64,000 nt of DNA from Voacanga thouarsii (taxonomy: Eukaryota > Streptophyta > Magnoliopsida > Gentianales > Apocynaceae): contig JANUWF010001218.1 of assembly GCA_026120185.1 (NCBI GenBank), positions 2,852,001 through 2,916,000 on the forward strand, read 5' to 3'. The first letter of the stretch is position 1. Each line of letters begins with the position of its first letter. Positions 11,413-25,035 of the stretch are shown one piece after another. A program made the translations under genes and the position numbers. The notes beneath the pieces are model-generated. The model did not search any database. It saw nothing but the letters and a program-made list of their open reading frames with translations, and had not been told where the DNA came from.

Positions 11413-11430
11413 TGGCGCCGTTGCCGGAGA
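11413..11430 (+). promoter_or_regulatory. Primer-binding site (tRNA-Asp type), plus orientation
   Basis: TGGCGCCGTTGCCGGAGA matches the complement of the tRNA-Asp 3' end almost perfectly and lies 6 bases after the LTR end. It faces the minus-oriented site at 13445-13461. Confidence 0.88.
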
Positions 11431-11916
11431 ACAATAGAATGAAAGCTTGGATTTTGTTGGTTTAACCATGTTCATATGTCTATATGCAAATATGTAAATA
11501 TGTATATAAGTTCCTTGTATGAGTAAGGGCCCTATTTTGTTGTTTGTATAATTGTATTTTAATTTCACTATATGTTGTAAATATATAAATAGGTAGATAC
11601 ATGTTCATAATAATCAACTTGTCTTTCTTTGTTTTTATAAATTGTATATTTAGTTATCTAATTTTACTAACCTAATGTTAATGTGAAAAATGTGTAATAA
11701 TAGTATTCTTAATTTGTTGATTTTTACGTATATAATTTTAAGCCAATACTAACTCTTCTTACTTTCAGGTTTGGATTTTTGCTAACATGATCTTTTAGAC
11801 GGACTAAAATTATTTTGTTATTTGTTTCTTTACTGACAATTTTTTTTAATTTTAGTTTAATTTAGAAATTCTTGTTTTAAATGTATTGTGGTCATGTATT
11901 CAATTAGGAAAGTTTT

Positions 11917-12961
<1,045 letters not shown>

Positions 12962-13820
12962 ATCCTAATTGAATTGAATGCATGACCACAATACATTTAA
13001 AACAAGAATTTCTAAATTAAACTAAAAGTAAAAATTGTAATTAAAGAAATAACCAATAAAATAAAAATAGTCCGTCTCCAATATCATGTTAGCTTAAGTC
13101 CAAACTTGAAAATAAAAAGAGTTAGTATTGACTCACAATTATAGACGTAAAAATCAACAAATTAAAACTAGCATTATTACACATATTCCACATTAACATT
13201 AGGTTAGTAAAACAAAATAACTAAATATACAATATATACAAACATACAAAGATAAATTAGTTATTATTAACATGTATCTACCTATTTATATATTTACAAT
13301 ATATAGTGAAAGTACAATACAATTATACAAACAACAAAATAGGGTACCTTTTTTTTTTTTTTTTTTTTTTGCTAAAAGAACAACTGAACAAATTTACATA
13401 TTTACATGGTTAAATCAACAAAATCCAAGCTTTCATGGTATTGTTCTCCAGAAACGGCGCCAAAAACCTGATGCGTTTGGATTTGGGTATAAAAATTATA
13501 TAAAAACTAAGCATGTTTCCAATCAAGTTTACATTAAAACGTTAAACCCAAATTACACATATGAACAAGCGTACTCATTATTAACCGAGCATAGGGTTCA
13601 AATGAGTGTCGATCCCCAAGGAACAAGTAAACATTAATCACATTTCTTTCATTGTTTAACCGACTCAATAAAGTGAAAAAGAAATAAAATAAAAAAAATA
13701 AAATAAAAATAAAAATATATACATGTCAAGGATGGAGAAGTATGCAATTCAAACCATTGTTTAGAGAACCATGATCTTAAAGTACCTAACCTTTATCATA
13801 ACCCATTATTCTCTTGGCAT
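12962..13820 (-). repeat. Right arm of the Athila inverted repeat
   Basis: Reverse complement of 11053-11905: leader, primer-binding site and LTR end of Athila-3 in minus orientation. It includes a poly-T tract near 13350-13370 that the left arm lacks. Confidence 0.8.
13445..13461 (-). promoter_or_regulatory. Primer-binding site (tRNA-Asp type) of Athila-3
   Basis: On the minus strand TGGCGCCGTTTCTGGAG matches the tRNA-Asp complement except for the central bases. The LTR end follows at 13469. Confidence 0.8.
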
Positions 13821-15428
13821 CATGAAGGCTTAAAGTAGACTTACTTCTTTCCCAATCCATGAATCCCTATCTTCTAGATAACTTAGCATCACATACTCTG
13901 TCTCAACCAGTCTTACCCAAAAGATGCATTAAACACAATCCTTTGATTAAATTTCCATACTTTGGCAAACTTAAAACATGAAATTAACCAATGAATCCAT
14001 ACTCTGGCAGACATCAATTAACCTTTAATTACCTTGTTCTTAGCAATTAACCCCGTTTCCCAAGCAAGTTAAGAGATAAAAAATATGAAATTAATCAAAT
14101 TGAAACCTCCATCAACCCCTTTCCCAAGCAAGTCAATAGAAAGAAACAATCAATCAATCTCGTAATCAATTTAAGTAATTAAATACCAAGAGTAACAATA
14201 AATTAATCAAAAGATCAAACAACTCTAAAAATCATGAATATATAAGACAATGTCAAATTACAATAAAACAATTAATACATCATTGTTCAAGAAAAAGAAA
14301 ACAAAGGAAAGAAATAGATACTCATAGACAAGCCTTCTTCTTCTCCATTTGAAGACCTTCTTACACAATCCTCCTTGAACTATTTATCTCGAGAAAATAT
14401 TGGTGATGCACTTTAAAATAAATCTTAGTACCTACATTGTGCACCTCCCCTTTTCTATGTACATTAGCCTTTATTTATAGGCTTACAAAGTTTCTAAAAG
14501 AGTTCTAAATAAAGAAGAAGTAATTACCTAAAATATCCAAAACCAAAAAGGAATTATAAAAGCTCTAAAATAAAATCCTAAATAGAATTCTAATGGTCCA
14601 CCGTCTTTGACTTTTTAAATTGGAAATCAAGTTGGATTCAATTTGGACTTTGTCTTTTTGTGCTGAAGAAATTGATGTTGAATTTGGAATTGTGAAATCT
14701 GCAATTGGCTTCCAATTAAGCCGTGTGAAACCTGCTTAAGCCACCAAAAATCCTTCTCTTTAGAATGTCAGCTCACGTGAGCCACATCCGAATTGCTTCT
14801 TATTTTTCTTCTTGCGTTGCTTGTTTTGGCTGCTTCTTTTGCTGCCTACCATTGTTAAGCTTTTTTCTCTATCTTGGCCCCATTGAATTTCTGCTTTTCT
14901 TTGTTTTGTTACTGCTGTCTTCTTCTTGTTGTCGGCTCAATTGAGCCATGAAGCTACCGAAAAAAATGTCTTGCTTTGCTGCCCAAATTTCCTTCTTTTT
15001 CTTCTTTTGCTTTTGTCTTTTGCTGACCGAAATTCTTCTTGGCTGACCGAATCAATTCTTTCTTCTTGTTGCAATTGTTTCTTTTTTGTTTAGCCATGAC
15101 ATAGCCTTCAGAAGCTTAGCCATTTTTCTCTTTTTTTTCCTTTCCATTTCCAATTGCAATTACTCTATTCCTTCAATTCTCTTTTGCACTTTCTTTGTTC
15201 CTCCAGTGGCAGACCGGCGCTGGCTGTCCTTTTCGGGCTGACGCCGCCTCTGTTCTGGAAAATCACACAATTAGCTCTAATTTTCCTTTATTTTTGTATA
15301 AAATTACAGAAAAGCATCTTTATAAGAGAAATATCAAATAGGAAAGAATATGACTAGTTATTTCACAAAATGTATCACAAAATGACTTAAAATAATTAGA
15401 AAAAATATGACTAATTTAGCCTTTATCA
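13469..15428 (-). repeat. Athila-3 LTR (about 1.96 kb), minus orientation
   Basis: It begins (element sense) TGATAAAGGCTAAATTAGTC at 15428 and ends AACGCATCA at 13469. Both ends match the Athila-1 LTR, but it is about 0.5 kb longer because of a divergent, pyrimidine-rich central part (about 14400-15150). A GC-rich block lies at 15205-15262 (GACGCCGCCTCTGTTCTGG). Its right flank resumes the end of a copia LTR, so it landed in, or was joined to, the copia-A 3' LTR. Confidence 0.82.
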
Positions 15429-15642
15429 CGTTTCACTCTCGTGAAGTTGGATCAAGAGGATTGCTGGATTATGCCTCAACTTAAAGAAGAAAATTTTGTT
15501 CTTCAAACGATCAAACAAAGGTAAAAAACTGCTACTTTTATTATCTTTATGTCTTATTTTCTACACATAAGCGGGTCTTGGGATGGTATCTCATTTTATT
15601 TTCTGCTATGCCATATAGGGTACGAGCCTGAGATACCCAACA
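15429..15642 (+). repeat. Remnant of copia-A 3' LTR (last ~214 bp)
   Basis: It aligns with the final part of the plus-oriented copia LTR at 58034-59801 (GGGATGGTATCTCATT, CTGCTATGCCATATA) and ends GAGATACCCAACA. It marks the right boundary of copia-A within Athila-2. Confidence 0.78.
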
Positions 15643-16155
15643 GGAAGGGGGGAGAATGAGGTTGCAGAAGTACTTTTCTATATCATATTTTGTGAAAATA
15701 TGAGTTTCAGTGGTTTTCATTATCAAGCAAGGTTGTAATTCTTTTTCTTACTTGCATATGAGTATTATCATTCATTAGGTGGAATTTGATGAAATTGGTT
15801 TTATTGGATAAGATAGTTGTCAAGACTTGAGAATTTTGATTAATCTTATTTATGCATTGGTGTTTGAATCTTATTTGACTTATCCAGTTGAAATATAAAA
15901 GATATGATGAATATGGGAAGAGTTTATTGGGTAACTTTTGTATTTTGAGTGTAAATTTTGCTACCTTTGAGTTATGATAAAAAAAAAAAATGTGAGCTGT
16001 AATCTTTGAGAGGAAAGATTAAGGAGAATGTTGAAAAAGGTGAATTGAGTTGTGAAAAAACAATGAGTGAAAACAACACCATTATTGGTGTGAATTAGAA
16101 AAAATGCTCTTGTTAATGATCATTGAAGAACTTTAATTGAAAAAGGGGGTCAATA
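15643..16155 (+). other. Athila-2 internal non-coding sequence (left of solo LTR)
   Basis: About 510 bp of AT-rich sequence with no credible frame. It becomes contiguous with 20523 onward once the solo LTR and one AATAT copy are removed, and belongs to the region upstream of the Athila-2 3' LTR. Confidence 0.6.
16151..16155. repeat. Target-site duplication AATAT (pairs with 20518-20522)
   Basis: Identical 5-mers directly abut both ends of the second solo LTR. Confidence 0.92.
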
Positions 16156-18489
16156 TTGTAACACCCCACTACGTAGGCCCGCCAGGGTCGGGGATGTTGC
16201 CCCGTCCAAAGGACAATGGGTATTTATAACTAGGTTACACAAATAAAATTGCGGAATAAAAATAATACTTTAACTTAAAATTTATTACAACCCCCCAAGA
16301 ATAAATCCATAATAAAATTTATCCATTCTCATCTCTCCAAAGCACTACATAAAATAAATTATCAAAAAATCTTCCAAGGCAGGAAATATCTAGCTACTTA
16401 TCCCCACAGCAGGATCGACCCGAAATCATGATAAAAATGGTGATGAGACAAAAATCTCAGTAAGTCCGTGTGTGCTTTGAGTGTCCAGTGACAACAGTTT
16501 GTGAATGCAAAGTATAAATCTTTATAAGAGAAATATTGGCAAGCAATAAACATTAGTTAAAATCAAGAGTGGTGTTTTTGCTTTTCCAACCATACATAAT
16601 CAATAAAATCAACCACTCAAAGAAATGATCAAGGTTACCACACGTTGGGCCCCATAACCGGTCAGAATGCTGACACTTTGTGCAGACTGACAAAAAAGGT
16701 AGGTGATTGGCCTACCGGGCAAGATACTCCTTATTCTCTATTCCCAAACAACAACCGGGTGTCCATTCTGGCAAAACTCAGTCACTTGACTGAAAAGTAA
16801 ACTGCTAGCTCGGATCAGCACGACCTACTGGACTGACATCCTATCCGGGAAGGACATACCCCTCAGAGGTGGTCACCCACTGAGAGACTTACCCTAACCC
16901 TTCAAAGATTAGCCATAGCAGTCCACCATTATTGAGTACTCAACGTAACGTATCCCACTTGAGAAAAATGAACAAAACATAGTTCCACTTGAAAATGGCA
17001 ATTAAGGGTTTCCAAAGTCTTTGTCAAAATCAGTTTTTAGAAAGAGTTTTAAGTTTGAGTAAATCAGCTTATTGATTTTCAAATAATTTGTTCGACTGAA
17101 ATAAGTAAGGAGTCAATCCTCAATTGCCTTTACCGAAATGAGTATCTATGCACTCTACATTTGGCTTGCCATAATAAACATTTTGCATTAAACAGGTTTT
17201 ATGCAGGAGCTTACCTGATCCTTAGCTCGAGATAAAATAAAGATCTTCAATCGCTGGCCCAACCCTGCCTGGGATAAATATAAATCACAATCAAACTCCA
17301 GCCAAAATCTACTTTCACAAATAAGACTAACTCAACTCACTACTACCATGATCCTAGTGTCCCAAGCTTAAAGGCCAAATAATAAATAAAAAGGTTTATA
17401 AGCTAAGTCTAATTTGATATTTAAAATAATTAGTGTTTTGGGGAATAGGTACTACTAAGTTGAAGGTTTAATTCTTGCTAAGAATAATTTAGAGTTTATT
17501 TGATGAAGAGTCCTAGGTGGTATTAGGTAAAATAATGATTTACTAATAATTAATTGTTTGAAAATAATTGCTAACTAAAATTAGTTGAAAATAAATTTTA
17601 ATGGGTCTTGATTGAAAGCTAATAAATAATTTTTAATAGGTTTTGATTAAAAGATAATAAATTTTAATGATATTTTTGAATATAAGACTTACAAAATTAA
17701 TATTTTTACTTATTATGATTATTTATATAAAATGCTTTATTTGATATTATTATATATAATATATATATATATATTTTATTTCTTGAAATAAAAGCTATAA
17801 TTTATTTGACTAAAATATCCTTATATAATAATCCAAATCTACCTTCCTAGGGTTTTTCGAATTTACTAGCAAAATTATAATATTAAAGATTTTATTGATG
17901 AAATAAAAATTAGTTTAGGGACAACTAGGTCATGATTATAATTCCACTTGCTAACTATAATCACGAACATATACTCCACTTCAATTTATCAAATCATCCA
18001 AATCATGAATAAAAACATAGATCCAAATTTATCAAGGCATGATCCAATCTCTACTAGCATAAACATAATCATGGCTTCAATAATTATACATGAATATAAA
18101 TCCTATTCATCATAGATGACATAATCTCTAGCATACTTGATCACAAATACTACCTATGACATGGAGACATGCATTAAACCCTAAAAACATCATACAATCA
18201 ACAAAGATAATCAACTCATGCATAAATCCCATCTCCATCATAAACACACATTTATTCACGCTTCAAACTTTACTAATCACAACAATACATACTCAAATCC
18301 TATTCATAATCCATCTCCTACCAATATCATCCTAGAGATATGAATCTAGAATCTAAAAGGAGGGTTGAAAAGGCTTACTTGATTGATGAGTGCCTTGAAG
18401 GAGTTTCAAATGAATCTCAACTCCTAGATGTCTAAATTTGTCCAAGGAAGATGAAGAAAGCATGGCCATTAGTGAAGAACCCTTCGGCC

Positions 18490-18564
18490 AAGAGAGAGAG
18501 AGAGAGAGAAGAAGAAGAAGAAGAAGAAGAAGAAGAAGAAGAGAGTCCATTAGCATGCTTATTC

Positions 18565-18606
<42 letters not shown>
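18490..18606 (+). repeat. Compound (GA)n-(GAA)n and (TA)n microsatellite in Tekay LTR
   Basis: GA/GAA tract at 18490-18542 and TA tract at about 18569-18606. It is homologous in position to the CT tract of the other Tekay LTRs. Arg-rich and Leu/Ser-rich frames here are artefacts. Confidence 0.95.
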
Positions 18607-18609
<3 letters not shown>

Positions 18610-20206
18610 TTAGAGATCAAAGATTAGTGAAGATGAAGTTGTTTGAACAAACCTACCTTGAAGATGTTCTTGAGCCTTCACAAAATTTTTTATTTTTTAT
18701 CCAAAAGAGCAAGTTGGATTTTGGAGTTTGATGTTAAAAATCGTATGGATGGACTCACAGCAGTGAGTAGATGAAATCTGGAATTTTTGAAAGAAGTTTG
18801 AAGTCGTTTGGAGAGGTATTAGGTGAAAGAAAGGAGTAGGTGTTCTTGGTGTTTTATATGTGCTTGAAGGTTGAAGAGAATGGAGGGATTTTAGTTAATG
18901 CTGATCGAAATTCTGAGGGAGAGAGTGACCGAATTTTTTTGAGAGGTTTTGGAAGATGATTTTTCTGGTTTGAAAGGAAAAGGAAAGGCTGATTGTTGAA
19001 ATCTAAAAAGAATATTTTTGGGGATCAAATTTGGAAACAAAATATAGCAAGAATATCTTTGTTCAATGGAAGCTTTTTGGAGCTGCTATGCCCGAATTGT
19101 TGCTCTGTGTTTCTACTGAATGAAAACTAGTTGAAGAAGGTTAATGGTGGCCGAAAATAAGGAGTGTAATGGTGAAGGGAAGGTCTGGTTTTTTGAGGGA
19201 CATTTTATGGAATGTTGCTAAATTAAATTTGCTGGAATTTTGGTATCCAATCAAGGCATGATTGCAGTGATTTGTTGGAGATATTTTCGGGCAGCCATGT
19301 TTGGTTTTTGTGCAAAAGCTTGAGGAAGACAATGGAGTTCAGTTCATGGCTGTTTAAGAGTGGTTTGAACAGAAAGATGAGGAAGATTTCGGACATGGCT
19401 GAAGTGGAAACAAGGCTGGAAAAATTCTGCACACGATTTTCGCAAGTGCTGGAATTTTTCTGGGCAGTTTCGGCTGCCATTTTCTAGCCAAGTTGTAGAG
19501 AGTTTGAAGGAGATTTCAGAGGCCTTTCATGGCTGGTTTCCAGCCTGCTTCATGAAGTAAAAAAGTGGCTAAGGAGTTGGGAGAAAACTAGAAGAGAACA
19601 GCTTGGTTGAAGACCACCAACGTTGCGATTTCAACCAGAAATTTTTCTGGTTTTGCACAGCATTTGTGAAGCCCGAAATTAACCAGAAAATTTCAGATTT
19701 CAAGCTGATCAAAAGGGCCATTTTCTGGCAGCATTTGGGAGGGAATAATGGCTGAGAATTTCAACACCTTGAAGGCACAAAAAGCTGGAAAAAATTTCAG
19801 TTCATTACATGAAGGAAAATGAACTTAGCTAGAGTGAAGTTTAGAAGGTTCACTAGGGGAATTAATTCTCTTGGAACCTTCCCCTTCTCTTCCACATTTT
19901 CCATCCATAAGATGTCTTTCCCTTAGACATTTTGAACATTCAAAGCCACGGCACTTTACTGAAATTTCTGGAATGAAATTGGCTAGAACAAATTTGTCCA
20001 ATCTAATGAATTGAAAATTAGGAAAAATTAAAGATCAAGGAGGAATGAATTCACTTAGGAATTTTTGAGTAGGGCACAAGAATAGGATTAGAGTACTCCT
20101 ATTATGTCTCCCCTAGGACAACACCTCTACCCTATGCTAAAGCACTTAAGGCCGAAAATACCCCTTCCCAAGTAAAAATAAAATTTAATCATGCTAAAGC
20201 TCAAAT

Positions 20207-20278
20207 GATGGAATTTGAACATAAGACCTCAAGAATTAATTCCAAAGCTCTAACCACTACACCACAACAACACTTGTT
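20207..20278 (-). promoter_or_regulatory. tRNA-like module in second solo LTR
   Basis: Minus-strand TGGTGTAGTGGTTAGAGC (A-box-like), then about 40 bases, then TGTTCAAATTCCATC-type B-box sequence. It lies about 240 bp inside the LTR start at 20517, the same offset as in the other copies. Confidence 0.5.
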
Positions 20279-20517
20279 CTTATTTTCTCTCTAAAACATT
20301 TTTCTTATTTAATCCTCAAGTTATCTCCCTATTTTCACCTCAGGCAAAAATTACCATTTTGCCCTTCTTACTCAATAACCATAATCAAGCCCTCTAGACT
20401 ATAAAACCCAAATCTAAAGCACATAAAATCATATAAAAATATATTTAAACATGTAATAAAGTATGATATGCATCCCAACCCCCTTACTCTAAGGTTGGTT
20501 CCGACTGGGGTTTCACA

Positions 20518-21110
20518 AATATGGGGAGAAATAGTAAATGAATTCAGTGCACTCTCTTGAGACTATCCCAAAGGTAAAAAGGCAATCAAGGGCATAGAAA
20601 GAAAGAATTTTTGAAAACAAAAGATGAGTGATGACTGTAAAAGGGGCCAATATGGTGTGTGAAGAAAAATCCATGCAATTGAAGAGATCAATTCCCTAAG
20701 TCATTGAAAATTTTTGAGAGAAAAAATTGGAGTTCTTTCCTCACATCATAACTTAAGTGTGTAATTTTTGGATTTATAATGCTTAACTTGGTAGATGACT
20801 TCACCTATGTGATTCATGTTATCTATATTTTTACTTGAAAAGTGAAATAACTTTATTAGACTAAGGTATACACTTGATTAATTTGATTTCAAGAGTTTTG
20901 TGATATCTTGGCCAATGTTTCAAAGTTTGAAATTATTTCCAAAGGGTATGAATGACAAGGGTTTTATCTAAAGCTTGAAAGGAAGACATGATCTTTACTA
21001 TGATGAAGAAACTTTTGGAATGGGAAGAAAAACTTGTGTCATCCTGATAATTTTTCTTGGATAAAAGTGTTTTTCTTGATGACAAGCAAATATTCAAGTG
21101 TAGAGGTATA
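20518..21110 (+). other. Athila-2 3' untranslated region with polypurine tract
   Basis: Non-coding sequence leading to the 3' LTR. The last part (GATGACAAGCAAATATTCAAG, then GTGTAGAGG at about 21098-21106) matches the conserved Athila polypurine-tract context, where GTGTGGGGG is usual; G-to-A changes have weakened it. The segment near 20620-20710 is repeated at 12175-12300. Confidence 0.65.
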
Positions 21111-22641
21111 CGATACGGGTTAAAATCACCATTCTTTTCCTAATTATTTGAGGTTATTTTAAGATACATTTATTGTAATAACTAGTCATATTCCTTCCTG
21201 TTTGACATTTTACTTGTAAAACGTGTTTTTGAAAAATATGTGCAGATTTAAGTAAAAATCAAGCAGAATGTGCATAGAACTAGAATGTACCTAGGACCAG
21301 GCCCAGCCAGTAGACCAAACGCTGGGTCCATTTTGTCCAGTACCAAGGATTGAATGAGCTTCAAGGATTTTTCCAGAACAGACCTGGCTTCAGGTCTGGT
21401 AAGTGTACCTGGCGCCAAGTCCATTCTGCTTGCTAAGGAAAAGACGGCAAAAAACAGAGCAAAACAGAGGAAGAATAGAGTGTACCTGGCGCTAGGTGGG
21501 TAGAAGGTACCCGATGCCATGTAGGTTTTGGAGGCGAAAATTCTGTACGTAGAATTAGGGCTTATCCAAGGAGTTTGATATTTTCCTATTCCTACTTGGC
21601 CAAGACTTCCTCAACCACGAAATAGGCATCCAAGAGACCTATAAAAGTATAAGAGAACATAAAGATTTGATATATATACAACCAAGAGAAATGAATTAAA
21701 GAGCAAAAATTTTGATTCCCTCATTAAAGGAGGAATTCACCCAAGCCAAGGAGGATTGTTCAAATGGAGTCTTCAAGGAAGAAGAAAGAGGCTTGTCTAT
21801 GAGTGCTTTTTTTTTTTTTCTTTTTCTTTAGCAATGATGTATTCAATGTTTTCATTATAATTTAACACTATTTTAGGATTCATGATTTTGGATTAATTTA
21901 GTTATTTGATCAATTCTTTGTCATATTTGGTATTTGATTACTTGAATTTATTGGTTATTGATGCGAGTTCTTCTAATTGACTTGAGACGACAATGTTAGG
22001 AGTTTTATTGCATTGATTTCTTATTTGTCTAATATTAATAGATTTGAGTGATGGATTTAAGGCTATAGGACTAAGTGATCAAATGTTAGTTAATTTCACC
22101 TCAAAAAAGGGTTATTAGGTAATTTCATATTTATAAGGAATTGAGTCTAATGCATGCTTTGGTTAGGATTAGCTTGATTGGCAAATCTGTTAATAGAATC
22201 AAAATATAGGGTTCCATGGATTGGGACATGAAGAGGTATTTACCTAAGTCGAATCATGACTTGTGAGACGATTGAGTTTTACTTTATATTCCTTCATGAT
22301 GCCTAGATGATAATTAGTTGAGATAATTTCTAATTGATTCATTGTTATGTTTTATAGGGTAATTATCTAAATTTCATAAAACTACATCCTTGAGTTGTAT
22401 ATATTTCTTTAGTTTTTCTTTTTATTCTTTTCTCACTTTATTTAGGTCGGTTAAACAATAAAAGAAAAGTGATTAGTGTGTACTTGTTCTTTTGAGGATC
22501 GATATCCATTAATTCCCTGTACTATGCTTGCGATGAGTATACTTGCTCACTTGTGTATTTTGGGATTAATGTTTTAATTAAAACGTCGTTAAGGGATGGA
22601 TTTAAAATGGATTATTTTATATACCCAAAACTTACGCATCA
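21111..22641 (+). repeat. Athila-2 3' LTR (about 1.5 kb)
   Basis: It begins CGATACGGGTTAAAATCACC (the expected TGATAGGGG start, with the first T now C) and ends TTACGCATCA. It is similar in inverted orientation to the LTRs at 3228 and 13469. A GC-rich block at 21288-21530 has repeated GTACCTGGCGCC and GGCGCTAGG phrases. The right flank resumes the RT/RNase H of element C, so Athila-2 inserted into that pol gene; the 5' end is beyond the left edge. Confidence 0.82.
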
Positions 22642-23690
22642 TCGAGCTCAATCTCTTCTTTAGCTCTTGAAAACTTTTTCTCACACTTCTCGATCCAAAC
22701 AAAAGGTACTTTCTTTTGAGTGAGTCGAGTCAAATGTGAAGCTATCCTAGAAAATTCCTCAATAAATCTCTAATAATATCCTGCTAATCACAAAAAACTT
22801 CATATTTCAGTTGTAGTTTTGGGACATTTCCAATTAGTTGCCATTTCGACTTTTGCAAGATCCATCATGATCCTATCTTTAGATGTCACATGTCCCAAGA
22901 ATGCTACTTCTTGCAACCAAAACTCACACTTAATAAATTTCGCATATAATTTGGCCTCCTCTAACTTCTCCAGTACTTTGCGAAGATGTTGCTCATGTTT
23001 TGGATGATCCTTAGAATACACTAGGATATTATCTATGAATATAACAAAAAAAACTATATAGGTAAGGCTGAAACATTTAGTGCATCAGGTCCATAAAAAC
23101 ATCGCGTGGATTAGTAACACTAAAAGGCATCACTATGAACTCAAAATGTCCATATTGTGTGTTAAATGCAGTTTTTGGTATATCCTCCTCTCGAATCAGA
23201 ACTTAGTAATATCCTTACCTCAAGTCCAATTTCAAAAAACAACCTGCTCCTTACAACTGATCAAACAATTCATCAACTATGGGCAATGGATATTTATTCT
23301 TCATCGCCACTACATTCAACCCTCGATAATCTATACACATTCGTAGTGACCTATCTTTCTTCTTAACAAATAATATAGGAGCTCCCAAATGTGAGGTACT
23401 AGACCAAATAAATCTTTGCTCCATTAATTCCTATAATTGTTTCTTAAGCTCCTGTAGTTTCTATAGGTGCTGTTCTATAAGGAGTTCTTGAAACTGGTTC
23501 TGCCAATTGCACCAAATCAATAGTAAACTCTACTTCTCTCTCTGGTGGTAATTCCTTCAATCCTACCGAAAGAACATCCAAATACTCATTTACCATAGGG
23601 ACATCTTCGGGTTTCTTACTTTCTCTTGGCTTATTAATCACATAAGACAAGTATCCAGCACACCATTTTCTAATCATCTTCTGGGATTTG
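22642..23690 (-). pseudogene. pol: Element C pol: reverse transcriptase and start of RNase H
   Basis: Reading leftward from 23677, the RT N-terminal segment FTIDLVQLAEPVSRTPYR is followed by a degenerate region in which [19 protein letters not shown], the D-motif KLDLR, the MPF segment and FIDNIL (FIDDIL expected) can be recognised. From 23021 comes LRKVLEKLEEAKLYAKF through VAFLGHV. The sequence ends in the RT-RNase H connection (about KKVPFVWIEKCEKKF) where Athila-2 interrupts it. Several stops are visible, for example TGA in EI-stop-SFL, where an Arg CGA is expected. It is Tekay/Del-like Ty3/gypsy. RNase H, integrase and any chromodomain lie beyond the left edge, past Athila-2. Confidence 0.85.
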
Positions 23691-23715
23691 AGTCTTGATA
23701 CAAAAGCATTCTTTT

Positions 23716-24093
23716 TTATCTATCCCCACTTACAAATTCCAATATAAGTTTCCCAGGCCGATGGAATTGTACTACCTTATGTCTATAGTCAACTTGAGCA
23801 TGATGCTCAGATAGCCAATCCATTCCCAAGATAGCATCATAGCCCTTTATGGGTAAACATATCAAATCTCCTTCCAATATTTCATTCCCTACCAAAATTT
23901 TACATTCTTTATGTATTTTCTCACTAGTCATTTGCTTTCTCAATGGGGTACTTATAATCATTTCATATGAAATTTCTTCCCCTTTAATCCCCATAGCATC
24001 AAGAAATGAATTGGCAATAAAAGAATGCGTAGAGCCGGGATCTACCAAGACTTTAGCATGATGATAAAAAATAATAAGCATACATTCCACCAC
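23716..24093 (-). pseudogene. pol: Element C retroviral-type aspartic protease
   Basis: A 125-residue open stretch contains KVLVDPGSTHSFIANSF, the protease active-site loop, with DPG where DSG or DTG is normal. It is followed by the family signatures LPIKGYDAILGMDWLSEHHA and VQFHRPG. The protease would cleave the Gag-Pol polyprotein. It lies between gag (right) and RT (left) in the usual Ty3/gypsy order, but stops separate it from both. The altered active-site residue suggests it is inactive. Confidence 0.85.
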
Positions 24094-24099
24094 TGCAGC

Positions 24100-25035
24100 C
24101 TAGTAATCTGGCTTCTCCAAGGCAACCACCCGAGCATCACTTCTGCTTTGGCAAGTTTAGGTTTGGAGGTAGAAGCCTGTCCTGGATTCCCTCTTCCTAT
24201 TCTTGGTCTTTGTCCCTGATTGTTTCCCATGGTCGACTCAATCCTCCTATCCTTTGAGGGCCCATAGTTGAATCATCTAAAAGAGGGTTGTCCTTCAGTC
24301 AGGCCTCCCTACTTCGATATTTTCCCCTTCTTCTACAATCGGGATCCACAAGGTCGTTTTTTATTCATGCCGTAAAATTCACTTTGATTTCTCTCACCCA
24401 CCTGTTCAGTATCAGCCATTTCTGTCTTGGAAGCCATCTCTACGGCTTCATTATAATTGGTGGGGGCTATGCTTGCCAATACTCTTTTCAATTCTGGGCG
24501 TAGGCCTCTCACAAAGTGCCTAATCCTATCCACCTCTGAATGTACTAGAAGTAGATAGTATTTCGACAGTCTAGTAAATTCAGCAGCGTACTGACCCACA
24601 ATACGACTTCCTTGTCAAAAGGCTTGAAATTCATCCTCCTTCCTTTCCACTACCCAACTAGGAATAAATTCCTTATTGAAACTGGCTTTGAAATCTGTCT
24701 ATTCCCACTCCTGTTAATCGCTTTCTCTTGTCCACCAATCTTGAGCAGGTCCTTTCAGCTGAAACGTGGCAAGTTGTACTTTTCTCTACTCTGAGTAATT
24801 AAAAACTGCAAAATTCTTCTCCATTTGTTCGATCCAATTTTCAGCCTCCTGTTTTAAATCATGTTGCCCTTGAAATTATTGAGGGTGAAATTTTAAAAAG
24901 CATTCCGAGCTTAATCCTATTCGATTTCACTCCCCTGCTCCTATTCTCATTCATTCTAGCATTCTCATTTTCTCTGGTGGTAGTCTCAGTCAATTGTTGA
25001 ATAGTATCGGCCATTTTTTTAAAGGTTTGGAACAT
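24100..25035 (-). pseudogene. gag: Element C gag (capsid domain), degraded
   Basis: A plausible start at 25035 reads MFQTFKKMADTIQQL. The best-preserved part (24599-24333) has GQYAAEFTRLSKYYLLLV and RHFVRGLRPELKRVLASI, typical of the chromovirus retrotransposon-gag domain. Stops and frame changes separate the pieces, and I could not find an intact zinc knuckle near 24230-24330. The region 25036-25431, between here and the pre-gag ORF, holds no convincing gene. Confidence 0.75.

Larger units (their letters stand above)
11053..11905 (+). repeat. Left arm of a large Athila inverted repeat (right arm about 12962-13820)
   Basis: The LTR end, primer-binding site and about 480 bp of leader read rightward here and are repeated as reverse complement at about 12962-13820. 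The end of the left arm (TGTGGTCATGTATTCAATTAGG) matches the start of the right arm, with about 1.06 kb between them. Two Athila 5' ends thus face each other. A transcript through both could fold into a long hairpin. Confidence 0.8.
16156..20517 (-). mobile_element. Second solo LTR of a Tekay/Del-type chromovirus (about 4.36 kb)
   Basis: On the plus strand it runs from TGTAACACCCC to GGGGTTTCACA, so its element sense is minus. Perfect AATAT duplications flank it (16151-16155, 20518-20522). It carries the same landmarks as the first solo LTR in reverse order: terminal hairpins near 16190-16215, palindrome 16932-16943, GA/GAA/TA microsatellites 18490-18606 and the tRNA-like module 20207-20278. 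It is diverged from the LTR at 5384. No genes are visible. Confidence 0.93.

Noticed and set aside
18353..18731. Arg/Glu-rich and Leu/Ser-rich frames
   Set aside because: They come from the GA/GAA and TA microsatellites inside the second solo Tekay LTR.
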